A stretch of 64,000 bases of DNA from NCBI GenBank assembly GCA_963210315.1, contig OY723251.1, positions 2,294,001 to 2,358,000 on the forward strand. Direction: 5' to 3'. How positions within the stretch are numbered: position 1 is the first letter of the stretch; each line of letters opens with the position of its first letter. The notes under the pieces were generated by a model, which saw nothing but the letters and a program-made list of their open reading frames with translations, searched no databases and was not told where the DNA came from. This DNA comes from Rhynchopus euleeides (Eukaryota; Euglenozoa; Diplonemea; Diplonemida; Diplonemidae). Made by a program: the position numbers and the translations under genes. Positions 19,593 through 29,198 of the stretch are shown here, one piece after another.

Positions 19593-20897
19593 GCTAGGGC
19601 AGTGCGGAGCGGGTCTGGGGATCCTCGGGCAACGCGGTGCAGCGTTCCCAACAATTCTGTGTGGTGGAGCATTTGATGTGCTTGAAGGCGTGCCCCGTTG
19701 GGTTTGGGCGCTGCCTCCAGGGAGCTGCCTCCTTCGTGTTCGGGTAGAACAGAGGGGGGGGGGGGTGGTCCCTTGTGCAATTTCGGCAATTCCTCTGCTG
19801 TGTGAGCAGGGGATTGCGGGTCGGAAAAACGTTTGTCCCCCCACCCATTCTTCGTCGCTTCTTTCTCTTTGTTTGTGGGAGGTAGGGGGTGGGGGTGTGT
19901 GTGTGTGCAGTGAACGGAAATGTTGGGGGGTTGATGTTTGCCCTTCTTCAGCCTTGAATGAGGAAGCCAACCGCAAGAAACCCCATGTCGACTCTGACAC
20001 CGTGATGCGGTTTGCTGGCACAGGGAGTGAAGGCACAACTGTATTTCTGAATGAAATGCCTCGCGTCTCTTACTGCTTGCTCTCACCCGGAGCAGTACGA
20101 GACACGGCCAATAATCGCTCAAATCGTTCAATGCACACACGCGTGATCTCTTTCGCGCATCCCGAGCCTGTCGTATAACACCTTCCTGCACAATGCCACA
20201 TACCTCCAGCTTATGGGCACTGCCCTTCCCCACTAATCCTCTTGTCTGCCATACAGATTTTCCACTGCCACACTGGCGTGAAACTGCTAGAGGTTGTGGT
20301 GGCGTGATAATTACGCTTTTGTCGGGCGGAACAGCTCTAATCGCCCGTTGGTGGAGAAGTGTTTTACAGGCCTCAATACGGACGTGTGTGTGGTGCCAGA
20401 TTACAGCACACACACAGTTCCATGCGAACACGCCCATTCCCACCGTTTGCTCTCCCACCAGAACGTTCATATTATTATCCGGGAGCCCGCCACTTCTCTT
20501 GAGCCGAAACTTCACACAGCTCAGGCTGAATAGGCTATGGCTGTCTGAGTTTTAGCTGAGCGTGTGAGTCAGGGACGGCGCCGGGGGATACACCCGAACC
20601 TGGATAGCAACCCCTTTCGGTGCTGTCAACAACGTGCTAGATGTGGTGGGACGTTAAATTTACAAGGAATGAGTCGGAAGCCGGCTGTGCCTTCACTCTG
20701 TGTCAAACTGTGTCGGTGTGGTGCCTCTTGTCGTGAGGCCGTCTCACTTTACTACACTTCCGAGCGACTGGCTCTCCAAGGGCCACCTCCTCACGCATCA
20801 CACAGAACGAACACATTCTTGTCCAGAACCTCCGCCAGCCGCCTCCGCGCCGGCACTGCGGGGATGAGCAGAGTGGCAGAGTGTGCGGTGTAGCGCC
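19593..20897. other. intergenic, no recognised gene
   Basis: About 1.3 kb with G and T/G runs. Long open frames on both strands lack protein-like features. Confidence 0.4.
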
Positions 20898-21315
20898 GGT
20901 GGAAGCGATCAATGCAAAAATCATCTGAAAGGAAGACTCGAGAGACTGCTGCTGTATTTTGCAGTCCCTTTTTTTGGTAAAACACACCCCGTGTGGTAGA
21001 GAAAATACGGCAAGAGTCTCGGTGGGTCGGAAGAGCAGATGGTTCCCGCAACAGCTCCCGGGGAGCGGCGGGTATTTCGCATAGGATGCCGGATGTGTGA
21101 ACATGTTTGTGCGGTTTGCCCTGTGTTGTGTGAACATGTGTGTGTGTATGTGTGTGTATGCTCCACCCAACCCGACACATTTTCTGTACTTCAGACAGGT
21201 AAGGTCACTCGACACGCGGGGGGGGGTTTTTTTTGTGTGTGTTTTTTCTGCCTGGTGGAAGCGATCAATGCAAAATCATCTGAAAGGAAGACTCGAGAGA
21301 CTGCTGCTGTATTTT
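20898..21315 (+). repeat. C-D-C terminal block (solo remnant of a YR element)
   Basis: C at 20898-20960, a 15-bp spacer, D at 20976-21218 with its spliced-leader-like motif at 21180-21204, a G/T linker, then C again at 21254-21315. This matches the B1-A2-B2 3' end of a split-direct-repeat element with no internal part. It ends only 67 bp before the start codon of DsbA-like 2. Confidence 0.75.
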
Positions 21316-21382
21316 CCGCAACAAAAACTCCCGTTGACACACCCACACCCATACAAAGGTCACGTCGCCACACGTCTATAAA

Positions 21383-22069
21383 ATGGGCCGCTTCACTTCT
21401 GCTGCAACGCTGTTTGCGTGCGTCGCGCTGGCGTCGGCGCAGGCGCCTGTGCCGGACCGCCTGAGCCAGCTGGGGTGGAAGCTCGGGAACCAGTCGAAGC
21501 CTGAGGGCGAGGGTGTGGTCATCGACATCTGGGGCGACTTCCAGTGCCCCGACACGCGCACCGCGTGGCTCGAGGTGGTGTCGCCGCTGCTGAAGCACAT
21601 CTCGGACAACCACCTCCCGGTGACCCTCACCTACCGCGCCTTCCCCCTGCCCTACCACAACAACGCATACCTCAGCGCGCGCGCGGCCATCGCTGCGGTT
21701 GACCTGCTTGTGCAGAACCACAAGCTGTCGAACGCTGCGGCCTTTACGGCTGTGGCCGACCAGATCCTGTCCAAGAAGCAGGACCTCTTCCAGAACGCCG
21801 CCACTGCGAGCCTGACCTACGACGAGACCCTCGAGCAGGTGCTGTGGCCCATCGTGCAGGCGGCAGGCCTGACGGACACGGAGAAGCCCGGCTTCCTGGC
21901 GCTGTCGAAGGCCTCGACGACTGACGGCAACCTGCGCGTGTCCTGGAAGTACGCCTGCCAGCGCGGTGTGACTGGCACCCCTGTGTACGCCGCGGACTAC
22001 GTGATCTCCGATGCAGCTGCCTCGTACAGCCTGCAGCAGTGGAAGGACTTCATCTCCGCACGCGTGTAA
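21383..22069 (+). CDS. secreted DsbA-fold (thioredoxin-like) protein 2, CxxT site
   Basis: 228 aa with a clear signal peptide (MGRFTSAATLFACVALASAQ). It has the thioredoxin/DsbA core IDIWGDFQCPDTRTAW, where Cys55 is followed by Thr58 in place of the second Cys, then the strand/loop YRAFPLPYHNNAYLSARA, a helical domain, and the cis-Pro loop YACQRGVTGTPVY. Its length is close to bacterial DsbA and to DsbA-like eukaryotic proteins. It is a paralogue of 18657-19394, probably an old tandem duplication given the divergence. The start is the first ATG, in a CTATAAAATG context. It is expected to act in the secretory pathway or outside the cell, possibly as a thiol-binding or chaperone-like factor; function inferred from fold only. 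Confidence 0.85.
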   Translation: MGRFTSAATLFACVALASAQAPVPDRLSQLGWKLGNQSKPEGEGVVIDIWGDFQCPDTRTAWLEVVSPLLKHISDNHLPVTLTYRAFPLPYHNNAYLSARAAIAAVDLLVQNHKLSNAAAFTAVADQILSKKQDLFQNAATASLTYDETLEQVLWPIVQAAGLTDTEKPGFLALSKASTTDGNLRVSWKYACQRGVTGTPVYAADYVISDAAASYSLQQWKDFISARV

Positions 22070-23123
22070 ACCTGAGGAGGGAGCTGTCTCGGGAGCACGG
22101 CACACGACGCTACGGGGTGTCTTATGCATCACCCACTGATGCCCACCGGGTCCGCGTTGCATAGACGCGTGGAAGGGCCTGATGGGTGCCAGTGGCGTGA
22201 TGCGGCCCTAGTGTCGAGTGGCGCGCTTTGAGACCAGAAGTCCACACAAGTGTGTCGCATTTCGGCGTTATTTTCCACTTTACGCTCGCGAGCCCCCCCC
22301 CAATGTGCCTCAAGGAAGCGTGCTGGGGCACCCGATCCACCACAACCAGCAGGGCATACTCCAAAGCGGATGCCGCTACATTGAGCCCATAGTTGGCCAG
22401 GCCAAAGGGCGCAGTGGTGGGGAGGGGGGGGGGGGGGGGGGCCCATTTCGAACGGTTATTGTTTGCATCCCTCTTTTTTACCCTATCTACCGGCGTAACG
22501 ATTTTTGATGTGTTGCCTTTGTTTTACTGGGGGGAGGAGGGAGGGGGTGGTGGGGGAGGGGCGTCCCTTTTACTCCCGTCTCCCCCCCTCCCCCCCCATT
22601 TCCCTGTGTGCTGTTCCCGCAGGCACCCTGCCCCTGCTGACCCGGTTTGCCAACAACAACAACAAAAGCTCTCGTTTTTATCCGTAATAAAAACAGGTCT
22701 GCCCCAAGGTGCCACGCGGTGCGTGTGATTTGCACTGTGCTGCCTCTCTTCTTCTGATACCTTTCTGATCAGCTCCTCCCGTGCCAACAGTGTGATTCCT
22801 GCTGTATGTTTGTCTGGGGGTCTTTTGTCTCGCTCGTGTCCTGCCCCCGCGGCCCAACCGAGCTACCCAATGCCCTTTTTCTGGAGCCGATACGATGCGC
22901 CCTACCTTGTTGCATCTCCCTCACACGCCGTGCCTACCCGTTATCTCATGGCATGGGAGCACGGACGCATTTTCGACAGAAGGCTGTTCCCCACCCACCC
23001 CCACCCCCCACCCACCCACCCCCAAACACTCTCTCGCCAACACCACAACCCCAACGGCCCAACGGCAGACCTCCCTCACATCACCCATCCCACCCTTGGT
23101 GCCAGGGCTGAGGGGTTGCGGCG
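22070..23123. other. intergenic region upstream of TRM1
   Basis: G-runs near 22425-22440 and 22530-22560, then a long pyrimidine/CA-rich tract from ~22980. The stretch CCTCCCTCACATCACCC ... GCCAG (AG at about 23103-23104) followed within ~20 bp by the TRM1 ATG is a plausible trans-splice acceptor. Confidence 0.4.
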
Positions 23124-25829
23124 ATGTCCCGCACCGACGCTGAGAATGAGGTGCTGCAGGCGGAGCAGCAGGTTGCCGAGGCTGTGCGTGCCCTGAAGGC
23201 AGCGAGGCAGAAGCGTGACGATGCGGCACGCGCGGAGCTGCCTGCCGACCAGGCCCCCGACGCTGCCTCCGGCATGCGCACCATGCAGGCGGTTGATGCC
23301 GTCGACGCGCCACCGGGGTACCAGAAGGTGACGGAGGGGTGTGCGGCTGTCCTGGCGAAGCGGAACACCGATGGGACGCAGGAGGTGTTCTACAACCCGG
23401 TGCAGGTTGTGAACCGCGACCTGTCGACGCTGGCCATCCGGGGCTACAACGACCTCCGCAAGGAGCAGCCGACGAAGCGCGGGCGGTGCCCCAAGAAGGG
23501 CCTCCGCATCCTGGAGGCGCTCTCCGCCACAGGCCTGCGCGCCATCCGCTACTGGAAGGAGATCCCCGATGTCGACATGATCCTCGTCAACGACCTGCTC
23601 CCGGATGCCGTCGCCGCCATCCGGCGCAACCTGCTGTTCAACAGGGTCCCGCTGGACAAGGTGATCCCCAACTGCGACGATGCGGTGCACCTGATGCAGC
23701 GCCTCAGCTGGGCGTCGCAGGCGACGTCCATCCCGGAGCCGACCTACCTCAAGGTGCACGACCCGAAGGAGGCGGGGAAGCACGTCGAGGAGGAGGGCAC
23801 GCCCTTCTGGCAGCGCAAGACTGCTTCGAGCGACCAGGCGGATGTGCTGTTCTCGGGGGAGAAGATGGATGTGATCGACCTGGACCCCTACGGCACGGCG
23901 GCGCCGTTCCTCGATTCGACCATCGCGTGTGCGGAGGAGGGCGGCCTGCTGTGCATCACCTGCACCGACTGTGATGTGCTCTGCGGTGTTCACCCCGAGG
24001 CATGCCATCACAAGTATGGCGCCATCACGGTGAAGGGGCGTCACTGCCATGAGATGGCGGTGCGTGTGCTCCTGGCGTGTGTGGAGCGGCATGCGAACCG
24101 CCATGGGAAGCACATCGTTCCCATGGTGTCTCTGCAGATCGACTTCTACGTGCGTGTGTTCGTGCGGATCTTCACATCGCGTGCAGAGTCGAAGCTCTCC
24201 ATCGGCAAGCTGGGCCACCTCCTGCAGTGCAGCGGGTGTGAGTCGTTCCGTGTGAAGCCCATCGGTATGCAATGCACGGTGTTGTCCCGCTCCCAAGCCC
24301 CAAGCCCCAAGGGTTGCTTTGGCGTGTTGCTGTTCATCCGTCCCACGCACACCACCACCCTTTGCCATCACCTCTGCCAGGCGTCGTGCGTGTCGAGAGC
24401 AAGAACCGCGACCAGCGCAAGGAGGAGGAGAAGGCTGCGCGCAGGGCCAACCAGGAGCGGAAACGGAAGCGCGATGACGGCGAGGAGGCGGCGAAGGCGG
24501 ATGTGCCTGCCCCGGAGGTGCCTGCCCCGCCTGCCAAGGTGGAGGCGCCTGCGAAGGAGGAGCAGCGCCCGTCGGCAGCTGTCCCGCCTGTGCCCTCCCG
24601 GCAGGAGCCGCGCCTGAAGTACGCGACTGCGACCACCGTTAACTTCCACTCCACCTTCTCCCCGCTGACGCATGCGTGCAACACATGCGGCAGGGCTGTC
24701 TGGGTATGTCTGTCGGTGTGATGGTTGGATGCCAGGGTCAGGTGGCTCTTCCCGACACCCATGCGCCACACCACCACACCACCCCCTGCAGGTGGGTGGG
24801 CCCATCTGGACCGCGCCGACTCACGACCGCCCGTTTGTCGAGCGCCTGATCAAGAAGCTGGACGACAACAAGGACCAGTTCAAGGTATGCGTGGTGCATA
24901 GGGAGGGGGTCCGCACATCTGCCTATTGTTGTGAGCCCTTCGGCTGTCTCTTACCTGTCTGAAGTACAGAAAGTGGCGGAGCACGCGAAGAGAGAGAGAG
25001 AGAGGGGGGGGGGGGGAAGAGTTTTGTCCGTGTGGCAAACGGCGGGAAGCATTTCCCTCAACACCTATCCCTTGCAGGGACTGTGTGTTGGTTGCAGAAC
25101 GCTGTTGCGGTGCATAGAACCCCCACTGTGAGCACGCCACTCTGCACAGCCGCCGCACACCACCACCCCCTCGCATCCACCCCGCAGGCCTACAAGCGTG
25201 TGCGCGCACTCCTGGCTGCTGCGCGTGACGAGCTTCCCGACTGCCCCCTGTTCTACCACCTCGCCACTGTGAGCGGCTCGCTGAACTGCCCGACGTATGT
25301 CCGACGGGTTGTGGAGGGGCCTAGCCGAGGCTCGGGGTGGGGCTGTGGCTGCGGCTGCAACCCACCCAACCCAGGGCACCCCCGCTGCATCCGCGATTCA
25401 CTGCCGTGACCCACCACTGCCACACCACCACCACCACCACCCTGCAGCATCCCCACCGCGAAGTTCAACTCCGCGCTGAAGAACCTGGGCTACCGCTTCA
25501 GCCAGGTGCACTGCTGCCCCGACGGTGTCAAGACAGACGCACCTGCCGAGGTGGTGTACGACATTGTCAAGCAGTGGCACGAGCTGCTGGTGTCGGAGGG
25601 CAAGGCGTCGACCCACAAGCAGACGGGCGCGACTGTGGACATCGTGGCAGCACCCCGCCGCGTGACGGCTGACTTCACCCTGGCGGAGGGGTCGGACGTG
25701 CGCGCCAAGGCGACAGGCGAGTCGAAGTGGGCCAAGGAGCACGTGCCTTTCTGGGGCCCGAAGCCCCGCGCGAAGGGCGAGAGGAAGCCGGAGGAGGCAC
25801 AGCCCCCGGCACCTGCGGCGGAGGAGTGA
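23124..25829 (+). CDS. TRM1: tRNA (guanine26-N2)-dimethyltransferase, five exons
   Basis: Joined exons 23124-24264, 24381-24703, 24792-24884, 25188-25294 and 25448-25829 give 681 codons with all junctions in frame. After an N-terminal coiled-coil-like extension (1-62) come Trm1 signatures: EVFYNPVQVVNRDLS (~87-101), SAM-binding LEALSATGLRAIRYWKEI (~130-147), DLLPDAVAAIRRN, catalytic DLDPYGTAAPFLDS (~252-265), CHEMAVRVLL, and IDFYVRVFVRIFTS. Downstream are the zinc-type QCSGC and ACNTCG pairs, then VGGPIW and the C-terminal domain. A charged insert (KEEEKAARR...PAPPAK, exon 2) lies between the domains. The enzyme makes m2,2G26 in nuclear-encoded tRNAs using S-adenosylmethionine. All introns start GTATG[CT] and end CAG. 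Intron 3 carries an inverted spliced-leader-like repeat. The C-terminal tail is Pro/Glu-rich. Confidence 0.92.
24265..24380 (+). other. TRM1 intron 1
   Basis: 116 bp, GTATGC ... CTGCCAG, phase 1. Removal joins ATC-G|GC-GTC and restores the Trm1 frame. Confidence 0.85.
24704..24791 (+). other. TRM1 intron 2
   Basis: 88 bp, GTATGT ... CCCTGCAG, phase 0. Splicing joins GRAVW to VGGPIW, the conserved Trm1 motif. Confidence 0.85.
24885..25187 (+). other. TRM1 intron 3, enlarged by a repeat
   Basis: 303 bp, GTATGC ... CCCGCAG, phase 0. The inside holds an inverted copy of the TTTCTGTACTTCAGACAG-GTAAG motif (24951-24973) with GTGCTCCRCC beside it, a GA microsatellite and a G run. It looks like a repeat fragment that has landed in the intron. 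Confidence 0.8.
25295..25447 (+). other. TRM1 intron 4
   Basis: 153 bp, GTATGT ... CACCCTGCAG, phase 2. Splicing gives SLNCPTIPTAKFNSAL, the expected Trm1 C-terminal motif. Confidence 0.85.
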
Positions 25830-26577
25830 TCTGCAGGGGGGGCGTCTTGGCAGGTTTTGGGGTTGGGGTGGTGGGGGGGTCACTTGGCCCCACTTTGGCG
25901 GACTGTTCGTTGTTCCCTAACAACGGCAGGACTCCTGTTCACTGTGCCACACTGGGGAGATGGCGGGTTGGGAGCAGCCCTTTGTTGGGCAAACAATAAC
26001 AACAACCTCCTCGTCTGGCTGAGGGGGGGGCTGTTTTTGCACCAGACACACCGGGGTGTTGGCTGTGTGTGCCAGAGAGGAGATGCGACAGACACATGCG
26101 TGTCAGTAGCATTTTGTCCTGGATTTTTGGCGCACAAAGCAAAAAACATTCCCGGCAACAACGAAAAAGGGGCGTTGCTGTGTTTTCCCGCGCACTGCAG
26201 GCAGAAGTATTTCATCAGGAAGATCAACAACTGTAGGAGGTACAGAGGGAGGGTGAGTGGCGGGTTCAGAATGCATGCATGATATCATTTCAGGGGTGGG
26301 GTGGGTGGGTTGGGGTGGGGTGGGGAAGAAAACGGAAAACCAACAAACTGGGTCAGCCCCCGACACCACTGGGGACATTATTCCCCGTTGATCAGCCAAA
26401 TCTGAATCAGGCAGCGCATGGTGTGGGGTGGGGTGGTGGGGGGGCATTGTTTTGAGCACATTTATGATGCGTAAAAGTGTAGGAGTGCTTCCGACGACCC
26501 GGTTCCTTTTCTGTGTGTCTCGCTATCTCGTGTTCACATGTGCTCCACACCCACATCAAAGCAGCAGGCTCTAGGAC
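25830..26577. other. 3' flank of TRM1, nothing recognised
   Basis: G/GT-rich spacer without a convincing ORF or RNA. Confidence 0.35.
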
Positions 26578-26655
26578 GCAGCATTACGGAAGAAGGAATC
26601 ACGGTTGCTACGCTTTTTGTTGATTTGTTGCACTTACAGTCTGGCTAATAATGAA
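26578..26655 (+). repeat. remnant of another B-type terminal repeat
   Basis: GCATTACGG...GAAGAAGGAA then CACGGTTGCTACGC and TTTTTGTTG match the unit at about 60388-60430, which there begins GGTGGAAGCGTCAACGC. The 17-mer CAGTCTGGCTAATAATG at its end recurs inverted at the outer edge of the right 31-bp array (about 58638-58655). Confidence 0.5.
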
Positions 26656-26869
26656 TGTTATGGGGGCCAAAATGTTATGAACCGGGACTTCTCAGAAATC
26701 GGGAATTTAATTATTTTTATTTTTGGAGGATTCTTCATATTCCTGGATTTCCCGAATTTCCTGGATTTCCCCCGGCCCCTTAGGCGATTTCAGGGCGGAC
26801 AGGGCGGACATGCCCGGACCCGGAAATCCGGGTGTCCGGATGTCCGGGTCCAATTCACGGTGGGATCTT

Positions 26870-27440
26870 GTAAATCTTACATGTATAACTACAAGTATAT
26901 ACATGTATTATACATGTATAATACTTGCATGTCAACTATTATACATGTATAATACATGTATATGCCTGAAATATACATGTAAAATACATGTATATCAAGT
27001 AAAAATACAAGTATAATACTTGCATGTCAACTATTATACTTGTATTTTTACTTGATATACATGTATTTTACATGTATATTTCAGGCATTTACATGTATTT
27101 TACATGTATAATACTTGTCATGCAAGTATTATACATGTAAAATACTTGCATGACAAGTAAAATACTTGCATGCAAGTAAAATACATGTATTTTACTTGCA
27201 TGCAAGTATTTTACTTGTCATGCAAGTATTATACATGTATTTTACTTGTCATGCAAGTATTTTACATGTATAATACTTGCATGACAAGTATTATACATGT
27301 AAAATACATGTAAATGCCTGAAATATACATGTAAAATACATGTATATCAAGTAAAAATACAAGTATAATAGTTGACATGCAAGTATTATACTTGTATTTT
27401 TACTTGATATACATGTATTTTACATGTATATTTCAGGCAT
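26870..27440. repeat. AT-rich nested palindrome (~570 bp)
   Basis: The centre is at ATACATGTAT (27181-27190) and symmetric outward for ~45 bp nearly without mismatch. Two ~120-bp hairpins (about 26965-27086 and 27318-27437, each from CCTGAAATATACATG to its complement, loop CTTGCATG/GTTGACATGC) lie as mirror images on either side. It is built from TACATGTA, TTGCATGCAA and TACTTG words. Confidence 0.85.
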
Positions 27441-27444
27441 ATAC

Positions 27445-27535
27445 CGTAAACGGAAAAAGGGTGGACCGTAAAAATGTTCCAAGTTCCCAAAAAAAGGCCA
27501 AACGTTCCATCTTTTTTACGGTCCACCATTTATTG
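27445..27535. repeat. hairpin GGTGGACCGTAAAAATG / ACGGTCCACC, first copy
   Basis: ACCGTAAACGG, GTGGACCGTAAAAATGTTCC, then GTTCCATCTTTTTTACGG and TCCACC. A related hairpin is at 28133-28206, followed by ACGGTCCACAATATTTCCG. It resembles the ACCGTATACG-ended element at 38119-38465. Confidence 0.65.
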
Positions 27536-28132
27536 GGACTGAATATGGAAAAGACAATGCGTTTTTCGCCCGCGGGCTGGTGGGTTGCGGGGCGCGGACT
27601 GCGGCCTCCACGCCGCAGACACCCACACGTAGGCCTCCCGACCTCCCAGCTTTGGACCCTCCCTCCACCACCGCAACCAACACCAGCAAGAGAAGCAAGT
27701 CCTCCCTGCGTGTGGAAAAGGCACGATCACCACCACTCACCTCGAGACTCACCCACCACCACACCTCGAGAAGTGTAGTACCATGCAAGGAGCATTCCGG
27801 TAGAAGTAAAAGTAGAACCTGCTGCACGAGCCCACAAAAGCAGCCACAGTACGGCAGGGCGCGCAGACAGAAGCTGAGACCACCGGGCTCCCTCCAGATG
27901 TAAATTCGTGAATCAGTGCCCGGAAAATTAAGGGAAATCGTACTCCTTTAGTGTAGTACACCCTGCAGTAACTGTGGGAGAACAGTTCCCGGACGATGGT
28001 GAGCGCACACTCTGTGCTGAGGCCCTGTGGTGTTAATCCTGCAGCTTCAGTCGTACGATTTCCTTGGTTCCTTCGCGACTTCGTCGCGAAGGAACTCGTA
28101 AAAAAAACCGCCAAGTCCACGATCCCAACCGT
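27536..28132. other. unique interior of the palindrome-rich element
   Basis: About 600 bp of moderate GC between the two ACCGTAAA hairpins. A hairpin TTCGCGACTTCGTCGCGAA lies near 28073-28091. Open frames of ~105-150 codons exist on both strands with no recognisable domain. Confidence 0.4.
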
Positions 28133-28206
28133 AAAATAGGTGGACCGTAAAAATGTTCCAAGTTCCGGAAAAATCCCATTTGTTCCATCTTTTTTACGGT
28201 CCACCT
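28133..28206. repeat. hairpin GGTGGACCGTAAAAATG / ACGGTCCACC, second copy
   Basis: Starts at CCGTAAAATAGGTGGACCG. The arms repeat those at 27445-27535, with a different loop. Confidence 0.65.
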
Positions 28207-28600
28207 ATAGTACGGTTCACCTTTATTACGGTCCACAATATTTCCGTTTACGGTACATGTATTATACATGTATAATAGTTGACATGCAAGTATTATACAT
28301 GTATAATACATGTATATACTTGTAGTTATACATGTAAAATTTACAAGATCCCACCGTGTTTTGACCCCCCCCCCCCCCCCCCCCGGACATTTCCCGAATT
28401 TCCCGCCCGGACATGTCCGCCCGGACATCCGGACATCCAGAAATGTCCGCCCCGGACAGGGCGGACATGTCCGGGCGGACATTTTCTGGTGTCCGGATGT
28501 CCGGGCGGACATGTCCGGACCCGGAAATTCGGGAAATCCAATTTTGACCCCCCCCCGGACATGTCCGGCCAGGACCTCAATAGTTTGATTTTTGGTCCAG

Positions 28601-28796
28601 GGGGGCCCTCGCTACGAGTCACTGTGAGTCACGAGTCGTCAGTTTTCAGCCAAACATGGCTGACTTCTCACTTTTTCTCACTCAGTCGTATTGCAATTTG
28701 GGTTAGCGTGCTGGCATCGCAGCCTGGCCCCGAAGGACCATACCGTGAGGAACCGGGCCCGCTATCACTCAGTCACACTTGGTAGCGAGGGCCCCC
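28601..28796. mobile_element. MITE family 1 copy (TSD CAG) carrying a nested insertion
   Basis: GGGGGCCCTCGCTAC ... GTAGCGAGGGCCCCC flanked by CAG at 28598-28600 and 28797-28799. It is interrupted by a 77-bp insert at 28688-28764, which is flanked by the 10-bp duplication TCACTCAGTC. Confidence 0.85.
28688..28764. mobile_element. 77-bp insertion with 10-bp target duplication
   Basis: Absent from the other MITE-1 copies. TCACTCAGTC lies at 28678-28687 and again at 28765-28774. The insert has GCTGGCATCGCAGC-type internal pairing and no recognised identity. Confidence 0.7.
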
Positions 28797-28852
28797 CAGA
28801 AAATAGTTTGAAATTTTTTGAAATCTGGGTGCCCAAATTTTTTGCTCCTAAG

Positions 28853-28992
28853 GGGGTCTTCGCTGGCCGTTATGGTTCGTTAAAGTCCGGCATTCGTCAA
28901 GTAATTAGAAAAATGAGGGTTTCCGGCCAAAATTGCGAGGCTTGTGACGACGACGACGGGCTTCCGTCACGAAATTCCGTTAGCGAAGCCCC
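28853..28992. mobile_element. diverged MITE family 2-like copy
   Basis: GGGGGTCTTCGCTGG at the left and GTTAGCGAAGCCCCC at the right; the interior is different from other copies. A further decayed copy (TTTCGCTGTTCGTCA ... ATGCACCAAAATGCACC) spans about 29017-29106. Confidence 0.6.
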
Positions 28993-29198
28993 CCCCAAAA
29001 GAAATTGAATTTCGAGTTTTTCGCTGTTCGTCACCTGTCGTCAAGCTCCGTCAAACTTCGTCAATTTTCAGCCAAAAAAAAGGAAAATGCACCAAAATGC
29101 ACCAGTAGCGCAAGAGGTCAGGAGGGAAAAGTTTTCATACCAGGGACCCACAGGGACGACTTCTGTGCCACAGGTGGGGCCGGGGAGCCACGAGTGAG

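Larger units (their letters stand above)
26765..28560. mobile_element. palindrome-rich element with inverted outer parts
   Basis: The left part (GGACATGCCCGGACCCGG ..., then GGTGGGATCTTGTAAAT at ~26862) and the right part (ATTTACAAGATCCCACC at ~28338, then GGACATGTCC-rich dyads to ~28560) are inverted with respect to each other. Inside lie the large AT palindrome and two hairpins with ACCGTAAA arms. No protein seen. The limits are approximate. Confidence 0.5.

Noticed and set aside
19571-20515. 314-codon minus-strand ORF
   Set aside because: Composition-driven; His/Pro/Lys-rich with no domain, and covers a homopolymer region.
22487-23313. Minus-strand frames upstream of and antisense to TRM1
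   Set aside because: Antisense shadows of TRM1 and of pyrimidine tracts.
28688-28764. tRNA gene in the 77-bp nested insert
   Set aside because: Length and one stem fit loosely, but no T-loop GTTCRANNC and no cloverleaf could be drawn.
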